The notes beneath the pieces were generated by a model. That model saw only the letters and a list, made by a program, of their open reading frames with translations, did no database searches and was not told where the DNA came from. Positions 55,687-64,000 of a DNA stretch of 64,000 bases are shown here, in pieces. A program made the translations under genes and the position numbers. Source of the DNA: Cheiracanthium punctorium (Eukaryota; Arthropoda; Arachnida; Araneae; Cheiracanthiidae); contig JAWZYV010013289.1 in the NCBI GenBank assembly GCA_038373885.1, forward strand, positions 124,001-188,000, given 5' to 3'. Position 1 is the stretch's first letter, and every line of letters begins with the position of its first letter.

Positions 55687-57867
55687 AGTAAGTAAATAAG
55701 ACACTAAACATGGTACACTGCAAAAAATAATCGTAAAAATACAGAACTATTCTGTCATTTTTCAACAGAAAAAAAATGTTAACAGAATTTAACTATGCTT
55801 TCCACGTAAATTTGCTATATTTTATGTTATAAAACAGATATTTCAGAATTTCGTTGTTTAACGACATTTATCTGTAGCTGTGGCAGCGAACCAACCAACC
55901 AAAACCAAACATCCATTTACGTACGAAGTGAACCTTGCTTTAACCAGCGTAAAGAATTGTCGGTTATTTTTAAAGGTAATTTTTTTAAATTATTACTTAT
56001 ATTTTCTGAAATCTTTTTGCTGAGAAATGTTGCTTTTCCAAAAAACTCATGCTTTAAAACATAACGACCAACGACATTCTATCCGTATATAGTAGTGTAT
56101 TTTAAAGCCGTTAAGCCTAATGTTTACAAACTATTTCTCGTATAAAACAATTAGTAAAGCCTGAATAAATTTAATTTTCTCGGTTCCTAATCATCACTCT
56201 CATTTTATTGAAGTATTTTACAGAAACAGTGAAATAGATATTAAACTTATGAGGTTCAAGAGGCATCGTATCGGTGTAATGAAATTATGTGTGCAGATTT
56301 ACGATTGCAGCGTTAAAATACTTTGTGATTATATTCAATTCATGTTACTCTAGTTATATTTTTTTATGTATATCTGTAAAAAACAAACAGAAAAACACAA
56401 ATTTTCAATTTTAAAATTAAAGTACTGATACGATTTCAGATTCATACGCCGCCGGGAAATTAGCTCATAAATTGTCAGGCAAGTTTAGTTTTTCTTTAAA
56501 AACCTGAAAAAGTAAGCTTTAAGTTTGGAATAAATAATTTTACCCACTTTATATTTTCTGTCTGTAGAATGTTTTTTGGCATTCATCACAGAATAATAAT
56601 AACAATAAAAAGCTGTAACGAGTTTTGCTTTTATTATAAGTTTAGTACTTTTATTTAACACAAATTCCAAAGGGCCATATTAATCATTTGTAATTTTGTG
56701 ACGAGGCAGCAATACAAACCCAATTATCATATGCATTGAACCCTGCAATTAGTGTACTGATATTAAGAGATGTATTACCTATGTAATTAAAGTTGAAATT
56801 TTGAAGAAAAAAAAAAACATTTAAGTTTTCCAGTTGGTTTTTTTTTTTTTTTTTTTTTAATCCACCTGGGATTTTTCGGGTTGAACAAAATCCTAATAAT
56901 CCTGTCAGTCGATAAAGTGTTTTTTTAAAAACTCATTTCACCCTTGAAGCTGTCACCATAGTTTTGGGCTTTTTCTATGCAGAATTTAATACGGAACTGT
57001 ATTTGATTTAATAAATGAACATTATTTATGCTAGGAGCATTGCTGCCAACATGTAACGTTTAATGTAAGAAATTGATTACATTGTAAGATATAAATTTAA
57101 TCGGCATTATTGAAAAATTTTTAGCAAGAAGTGTTTTTATTCAACAAAATTCTTAAAACAAAAATTTTTAAACTTTGCTACCTCAGTCACTAATGTTCAG
57201 CTAAATTATGCTTGCAAATTTATTAAATTGAGAACAGTATGAGATAAAGATATGATTGATTTTTTTTTGCTTATACAGCAGAAACTCCATTTTCTTTCTA
57301 ACTTGTCATAGATACCACCATTTATTAATAGCTTAAATGTGTAAATTTGACTAATGTTTTTTTATAAATGTATACTTTTGATACACAGAAATCTAAGTAA
57401 TAATAAAAATGAATCTCTTTTTATAGGTTTAGACCGTAAACAAATCCACAAAAATGGACCAATCGGCCTGAAATTTTGCACAGATGTGTAAAATAATATA
57501 GAATAAATGATAGTCCACTTTAAAACTTTGAAAGTCCACCCGTTCCCAGAGTTTAAGAGATTTTTTTATGATTTCCACACAGAAAGCTTTCCGTAATTGT
57601 AACCCTCATAGTGAAAAACGTGTGAAATAAGCATCGCGTTTGTCATGTGTGGCAATTTTGCCGAATAAAATGTTTTAAATTCTTAAATAAGTAAAAATAA
57701 AAGAATAATAATGATATTTTTTGTTAGTTTATTTTTGTATGGTTATTTTTTAAATTATAATATGCCTGCATGCTTTTAATTATAATGTGCATGGGAAATC
57801 GGAGCAGGAATGAAATGTTTTGTATGCAAAATAATAAGGATTGAAGATTTCTGAGGCTAATATGTAA
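55687..57867. other. No gene recognised
   Basis: AT-rich with a T run near 56837-56858. The Lys/Asn-rich frames at 56485-56670 and 57724-57909 look like chance. No repeat family recognised by eye. Confidence 0.5.
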
Positions 57868-57875
57868 AACTTTTT

Positions 57876-59181
57876 GGGGATAATACCGTAAGCAGGTGCC
57901 CATCGCCAAGGAAGATGCGTCGCCAAAGCTTACTATATGTAACTAAACAATCCTGGCAGCGTTGCCAATCGAGATTAGCTATTCGGCAACCCTTCCGGCA
58001 GAGTTATGTTGTTTTATGATGTCATGAGAAACCATGCTGTTTGAAGGAATTATGTGATTGGTTGAACAAATTTCAAGGAGTTTAACTGGCAAAATAACTG
58101 AACTTGAATTCGCCGGGAATGGAAGTCGTGTCGTCTGCTGAAGTTCTGTATTTTATAATGGTTATTTTTGAAAAGTGGAATGTTTGCTTGGTTTTATAAT
58201 AAATGTAGATAATTTGTGTAGAGCTGTAATGAAATCGGTTTCTTTATACGCTGAGTTGTTTCTTATTTCTTTATCAAGTGAATTTCGACAAAAATTTGAA
58301 AATGTTTGTTGCAAGTTGTGAAGAATATGTATATAGCGTGTGTTGAAGTATAGTTGTTATATGCTTATTTGAATGCTTGTGATGGCTTTATTTTGTGATG
58401 AACTCGCGTTGTTCATGAATAAAATTTAAGGTATGTGGTGCTTTTATTTATTTAAATGTTTATTCCTTGCTTTACGGTTCAGCGGTGTATAGTTGAGAAT
58501 ATTTATGGTCTTATGTTTTCATAACTATGTAAGGTTTTTAGTATGTTGTTATTTTTTTGTGAATTGGGATGAAAAAAAAATTTTAAAGGTTTTAAGAGGG
58601 ATGGTTAATTTTATTTGTTATATGGGTTTGCTCAAAAATTCCCATGAATTCCCGTACTTACAGAATTCCCGTACAATTTTTAGGTTTAATATGAATAAAT
58701 ATGTAAGGATTTTTGTGATCAGATTTGATTCTATTCTGATTAATAGTGTAAATGTTGTGCGTTTTGAAGGTATTAAATTGCAAAAATCACGTGGGGGAGG
58801 AAGTAGTCGGTTTATTATAGTGGTTTTCTGATATTTTTAAAGAGTGTTTTTAACATTTTATGAAAATATTTGCAGTATATTTTTTTGAAATCATGTGCAC
58901 CATTCAGGTTAAATATGATTGAATATATGTATTTTTGAGTTGTTTGTGGGGAGTTGTATGTATGTGTGTGTAGGGGGCGGGGGAAGGCAGTCGGTTTATT
59001 TGAATGTTTTTCTATTAATTTAAATCTGTTATTTTAATGTTTTAAGGGGGTTTATTTTTTTCCTTATGTGTCTACGTATGTTTATGTTTTGTTTGGCGCG
59101 AAAAACAAGTCACCAAGGTTAGACGTTAGCAACAAAAAAAAGTCGCCAACCCAACCGACACCCGCTTACGGTATTATTCCC
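57876..59181 (+). mobile_element. Family Z non-autonomous DNA transposon, copy B (complete)
   Basis: TIRs are GGGGATAATACCGTAAGC at the left and reverse-complemented GGGAATAATACCGTAAGC at the right. The exact 8-bp duplication AACTTTTT flanks it (57868-57875, 59182-59189). Subterminal TCGCCAA words lie at 57903-57928, and GTCGCCAA/GCGACA-like words at 59095-59150. The interior matches copy A after removal of that copy's nested hAT insert. No transposase; the frame at 58493-58831 is not conserved as protein in copy A. Confidence 0.92.
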
Positions 59182-59234
59182 AACTTTTTAGTTTGGCGAA
59201 AAATAAAATGGCTGATATGCCATTGAGAAAGTGA

Positions 59235-59740
59235 GTTCTAGTGGTCTGCACAGTTTTAGGCTTGGTGCAATATACCTACTGAGAGCTTAAGGGTGTATGC
59301 TGAAGAAAAAAAAACTCTGCTTTTAGTCTTGGTACACAAATTGGATAAACTAATAGCACCGTGGTCTCCAAAAAAATCCAGATGGTTCTTCATAAGCTGC
59401 TTTACACACTGCAATAAGCGAAAAAGCTGTGGGTTTTGTGAAATTTTCAGAAAAAATTCTTAAACATAGATTTGAGCTGCAAGATTTTTCAAAGAGTGTA
59501 TTTTGAGAAAATTTCCATTTTTACAAGATGTACTAAATATTGAAATAAATGATAAATCTGTATCAGTTTCAAAACTTTTAGAAAAAAAGCTTAAAGAGAC
59601 ATTTTCAAAATGTTGAAGTGCAAGGCATAATTAGTTTATTTGTATTTATGTACCAAAATCGTGATTTTTTCCAATAACTCCGTTACGGAAATAGCATTTT
59701 TGAAAACAAGTGTATAGGTTTTCGTAGAATACAGCGTTAA
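59235..59740. repeat. Dispersed fold-back repeat, copy 3 of 3
   Basis: Landmarks in order: GGGTGTATGCTGAAGAAA, GGTACACAAATT, AGATGGTTCTTCATAAGCTGC, the inverted partner near 59525-59545 (AAGATGTACTAAATATTG), then the TTTGTATTTATGTACCAAAAT tail. It follows family Z copy B by about 50 bp. Confidence 0.5.
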
Positions 59741-61500
59741 ATTTTAATTATCTGAGCAGAAATAATGCAGTTAAGGGATTTCAAGCGATCTATCTTTAGA
59801 ATTCTCGCCAAATTGAGTAATTGATTTAAGTTGGGGGAATTCCACCAAATTTCAGAGAATTGAAATCATCGCATTTAGTACATCAGAGTTAATGATGAAT
59901 AAAACACGTTATGGTTTATAATTTTGAAAAATGCTGCTACTTTTCAAATAAATTCCTGCTTTACTTTTCGGTGATCGAACCATATAAGTGACAGATATTT
60001 CTCATTTTGATTGCTGTTAAGTCTATGCTTTGAATGATTCCCTGAAAAAAATCTTGCAAAATGGTGTATGTTGGCACTTCGGCAAGCCTTAGATTTGAAA
60101 TTGGATATTATTTGAGACTGGTATATATAACACTGGTTGCATGTCCCCACTTGCTAGCGGGGCTACCCCGCTAATATCATATTCATATACATTTTCATCT
60201 CACATTTGAACACTCTTAAAGAATAACAATCTATCTTATGACAAATTTAGGTATGTTAATAGGTATACTTTCTTTTACAGATGTTGATATAAATTTATTT
60301 CCATTAATCAGCTTATAAAAATCATAACTGATTTTCATACTATGAAAAAAGATTTCTCCATAACTTGCTTTGATTTTTTAGTAAAATTGGTATTTATAAT
60401 TAACTGTATTGTAAGGATAAACATTTAATTCTTTAGTTGATTTTTATTGTGTTCTGTAAGATTTTTGATAATGGAATGTTGGTAGGTATGTGTAGGAGGA
60501 AGAAAAAACATAATTTTGATTGTTGTAATGCTTTAGTCACTTAATAATTTGTTTTTTCTTGTGATTAACTGGAAATTCTTGAAAAATCATCTTAAGGAAT
60601 TATTTTCTTTTAAGAAACAAATATAATCCCAGAAATTGTTATAAATACCAAAATAACAGCCCCAAGTGTAAAAAAGTGATCGTTTATGATATCATTGCTT
60701 GATTTGCTCTTGTGCAATACCTTTAAATTTTTTGTCGCCTACTGTCTGCAAGTGATTTTTATACCTGCGTTTTAACATGCATAGGGGGAAGTGTCCTGTG
60801 ATTTGATGGCTCAGTCAGATAAAGCTTCTTTCCAATAATGCAGCGTCAACTGTAATTGATGCAGGACGTCTCCACACCGGTGCATTTGGTAGGCCAAATA
60901 CTGAACAGATATTTGGCAAAATTCTACTATATATTCTGCTGAATAATTTGAGAACGAAGAGAAAAAGGTATTTTTAGCAGATTTTTAAATCCATTTACAA
61001 ATAATATTGCTTAGTTATACTTCAATATCTTAATTTCATATTATAAAATATCCTAAGTCACTAAATTTTAAGCGGAGTGAAAAATAATCTAATATGTTTA
61101 ATAATGGAGGATTTTTTCTGATCCTCAATTAGAAACATAATTTTGAAAAACTGATATGTTTTGTAAAACTCAAAGCATAATGCGATTAAGCATAGTTACC
61201 AGATTAATTACATTTATCATAGCATATTTATTAAATTATTAATATTGCAAAATATAAGTATGCTGCTATTACTGTTTAACTTTGTAAAAGGTATTTTTTC
61301 ATGACCAAGATTTTTTAGTTTTACATATATTATACTGTTGTGTGTTTTACCTATGAATAATATAAAATGAATTTTAATTAATCTTTATTTAGTATTTCAT
61401 TGCAAATTTGAAAAGTTATATTTTATTTACAATTAAAATGACAATTAAGGAAAGTATTGATTATGTGTGCATTTTATGCTGAAAGCTTTATATTAGCTTA
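59741..61500. other. No gene recognised
   Basis: AT-rich DNA without a supported reading frame, splice pattern or repeat family visible by eye. Confidence 0.5.
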
Positions 61501-61693
61501 TATGTAGAATGATCCAAAACTTCAGGGACTGTGGGTATTCCCGATGACGAAAGCAAGTACTTAAAGTTAAATTGCTTGGAATGGATTCTCCCAACCCTAC
61601 CTGTCCAAGTTGATTTATCCCATGTCGTGTGGACGAACAGTGCTCACAGCTGCTACCTTCCAAAGTCAGTTGTCTTAGCTTGGTGACATAAAA

Positions 61694-61915
61694 ATGGCTT
61701 TTCTTGAACAGTGCTGTATCATTAAATTCTGTCAGCAGTTAGGTAAAACACCAATAGAGACTTTGGAAATGCTAAGAAATGTGTATGATGAATCTACCAT
61801 GACGAGATCCAAGGTTATGAATGGCATCCGCATTTTAAAGAGGCCGAGAATCCTTGGACAATGTTGGCCGACATTCGACTTCATGGAACACAGAAAATGT
61901 TTTATTGGTGTCTGA
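61694..61915 (+). pseudogene. mariner transposase N-terminal fragment
   Basis: The first ~45 residues read 'FLEQCCIIKFCQQLGKTPIE', then 'TLEMLRNVYDESTMTRSKV', the pattern of the mariner-type N-terminal helix-turn-helix (FxEQRxxIKFCxxLGKxxxET..ML..AYG....SRxxVFEWH). After about residue 45 similarity fades ('GIRILKRPRIL' where W-H-K-R-F-K-E-G-R is expected) and the frame stops at 73 codons. The whole catalytic domain is missing. The ~190 bp upstream may hold the element's 5' end, but I could not define its TIR. Confidence 0.6.
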
Positions 61916-61984
61916 ATGTGTTTGAAAAGATCGTCGCCAAACAGTGCTGTTTTTCCATTTTGTTCTGTTCATAACGATTTTGAC

Positions 61985-62430
61985 CAGAATAAGCGGAGAC
62001 TAACTTGCTTAATACTAAACAAGGGGGGGAGGGGGGCATAACTTTTTCAATCCTGTAATCCATCCTATCCTTTAAAAGCATTCATTAACAAAATCAGTTT
62101 ACTTTTGAAAGTGAACTAAAAGTTGAAATTTCGTCTTGACTTTAGACGATTTCATTTTCCATTCTCAACGAAATATGACAGGTTAAAAGCTACAGCTCTT
62201 AACCTGTCATATTTCGTTGACAGGTTAAGTCAACTGACAGTGTGACTTAACCTGAGTAAGTGACAAGTTTTTCCAACTGAATGGAATGTACATTATTTCC
62301 ATAAATGCGATTAATTGTGCTTATTTTACTTAACTAGTTCTAGACTTATAAATGTGATCCATTATGTTTGATTTACTTAATAAACATTCAGTACTTATAT
62401 AAAAAATTCCATTTTCTAGTTTTGTATTTC
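61985..62430. mobile_element. Tigger/pogo-like element, partial copy 2
   Basis: The interior matches 6190-6540: ATACTAAACAAG, CATTTTCCATTCTCAA, CCAACTGAATGGAATG, GTGATCCATTATGTTTGATT and TTACTTAATAAACATT all occur in the same order in both. Its own TIRs were not found. Two local hairpins at 62166-62254 are extra relative to copy 1. Confidence 0.65.
62166..62254. repeat. Two adjacent hairpins unique to copy 2
   Basis: CAACGAAATATGACAGGTTAA (62166-62186) recurs exactly inverted at 62199-62219 around a 12-base loop. Directly after, CAGGTTAAGTCA (62221-62232) recurs inverted at 62243-62254. Copy 1 of the element has neither, so the segment from about 62197 to 62270 was inserted by copying nearby sequence in reverse. 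Confidence 0.85.
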
Positions 62431-62454
62431 TCTATTTGTTTTATTGTTATCAGA

Positions 62455-62615
62455 CATCAGAACTTTGGATATAGTGAACGAACCCCCAGAACAAGCGAGA
62501 TAACAGCTCTTTGCCATAAATCTCCACTCGCCCTCCCTGCGGGGGTGACTTCAAATCAAATCAAATTAATGAACAAAATTTGCTGGTCTCCAGAGGCTCA
62601 CTAAAACCAGAGACA
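62455..62615. mobile_element. Short pogo-like element
   Basis: ACTTTGGATATAGTGAACG near 62461 and, inverted, TCTCTGGTTTTAGTGAGCC near 62611 are imperfect TIRs of the same style as 5990-6633. Interior non-coding. Confidence 0.45.
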
Positions 62616-64000
62616 TAACCATATGGTCGGGAACTTAAAGTGTCATAGAGTATAAAAATGAAATCTTTTTTTTTATTTAGGAGTTTGCTGAGCAGGACAG
62701 TTCCAATGTCTGTGTGTTACCCATAAGTTTTTACACATTACAAGTTTTATAAAATTAATAATTAAATATAAAATGTTGCAGATTATTATATTTATTGTGT
62801 ATATGTTCGTTTTATAAAAGGATGTAAAGCAAGATAATATTGATACTTGATTTTTCAATGCTGAGTTATGAAAAAGGAGTTAAAAAAAGCAGTGACAGAT
62901 GTCACACACATAACGGTGGAATCGTCCAGCAAAATTTATCAAATATATTTAAAAATGTATCTGATTTTACTTTTTCTTTTTTTCAGAAATGTATCAATTT
63001 ACTTGCAGAGAGAAGTCCTGTGTATCTGTATTGCCATATTATTGTTTGGAAAAGATAATTTGTAATGTATATACTACTTTTCTAAAATAAAATACTTTAT
63101 GGCATATATAATTTGTTGAAAACTTTTACTAAGAAAAAATTTATTTATTTATTATTATTTTTTTTAACTTTTCGAGCATGTACCATGTTAGGAAAGTATT
63201 GTAATCATGAAAAAATTTGACTTTAGAGATCTTGATGTATTTACACGTTTTGAGCTCTTCTGAATTCACTTATACTATTTTTAGAAGACGTATCTGTGCA
63301 TGTGTGTGTATGAGTGAACACGATAGCTCCTAAATGGTGCATTCGATTGAGTTCAAATTTGGTATGCATATTATAGACCATTGCCACATGAACGTTCTTG
63401 ATTTTGGTGTGTATAGGACTTATAAATTTTTTACAGGGCTACAAAAATATTTACGTTATGGCCTATAGATAGAAATTCTTCAAAGTGTGCTAGTGACTGA
63501 ATGATGCATTCATTGAGTGCTAATTGGTTATGTATGTTATAGGTAACGATGTCATGACCTGCATAGATTTTGGTGTGCATAGAGCTGATAATTGGTTCAT
63601 GGGCAGTGATCCATCTAGGATTTTTTTCAGATGAGTAAAAATACTCCTTAACCTTTTTAGAAGAAGTATTTTCTTTTCCAAACAAGTAATTAAAACAACA
63701 AACAATTATGCTAAATTTTCAAATACATAATTAAATTGCATTTGACACATAAATAATAGCTGATTATACATCTAGGTACATAAATATCAGTTCAACAAAA
63801 ACTAATACAAAAATTAGATTTTTAAAATTTAAAATCAGCAAATCATAATTATTTATCAAAATATACCTAATTTTATATGGAAAAGCAATGAGTAAAAACA
63901 CGCATTCCGAAATTCTTAAGGCATATTCTGAATTTCTAAGGTGTGAAATATACACATCCAGAGGTGTTATCGCATTCAATGTTCACGGGGTTGCCAAAAA
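62616..64000. other. No gene recognised
   Basis: AT-rich. Between about 63330 and 63610 a loose repeat can be seen (CGATTGAGTTCAAATTTGGT.TGCATATTATAG and CATTGAGTGCTAATTGGTTA.GTATGTTATAG, each followed by GATTTTGGTGTG.ATAG), two degenerate units of about 160 bp. Short frames here are not supported. Confidence 0.4.

Noticed and set aside
58493..58831. 112-codon open frame in family Z copy B
   Set aside because: The matching stretch of copy A has indels that break the frame, so it is not a conserved protein.

Overview
This is an AT-rich piece of animal genome made almost entirely of transposable elements and their debris. I found no host gene I can name and no rRNA or functional tRNA. The mix (Tc1/mariner with a DD34E transposase, an I/R1-group non-LTR retrotransposon, Gypsy LTR elements, many short hAT-like elements with 8-bp target duplications, tRNA-derived SINEs) points to an arthropod. 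The Tc1 and non-LTR proteins resemble families I associate with spiders, so a chelicerate is my best guess, but that is inference.

Layout. 1-7 kb: a fold-back repeat, a 44-bp tandem array and pogo/Tigger-like short elements. 7.2-8.05 kb: ~180-bp repeats in head-to-head orientation. 9.8-12.2 kb: two copies of one hAT-type short element, each with an exact 8-bp target duplication. One copy is split by a pogo-like element, and the other sits inside a long-TIR element. 13.1-16.8 kb: a non-autonomous DNA transposon family ('family Z', 8-bp target duplications), with three-deep nesting and a 75-bp minisatellite; another copy lies at 57.9-59.2 kb. 20.5-23.4 kb: a 2.8-kb fold-back structure with ~1.08-kb arms. 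25.3-31.6 kb: a Gypsy-type LTR element with two 1150-bp LTRs about 98% alike, but an interior lacking protease and reverse transcriptase and carrying stop codons and a snap-back palindrome. 33.7-39.2 kb: a non-LTR ORF1 remnant and a heavily decayed Gypsy element on the minus strand whose gag is split by a hAT-like element. 41.4-47.3 kb: a nearly complete non-LTR retrotransposon on the minus strand (ORF2 open for 1196 codons, ORF1 with one TGA). 47.5-48.9 kb: a complete Tc1 transposon with an open 346-codon transposase. 48.9-64 kb: SINE pieces, hAT-like short elements, an unexplained open frame at 53.2-53.6 kb, family Z copy B, and a mariner fragment.

The most interesting signal is in the 3' UTR of the non-LTR retrotransposon. 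Six short hairpins share one loop sequence while their stem sequences change in a pairing-preserving way, including G-U pairs that form only in the sense RNA. This looks like a repeated RNA recognition element. The second is a perfect 69-bp-arm palindrome with a tRNA T-arm/B box in its loop, flanked by a 16-bp target duplication, inside a Gypsy integrase. All coordinates and comparisons were read by eye from the sequence; family names rest on motifs, not on database searches.
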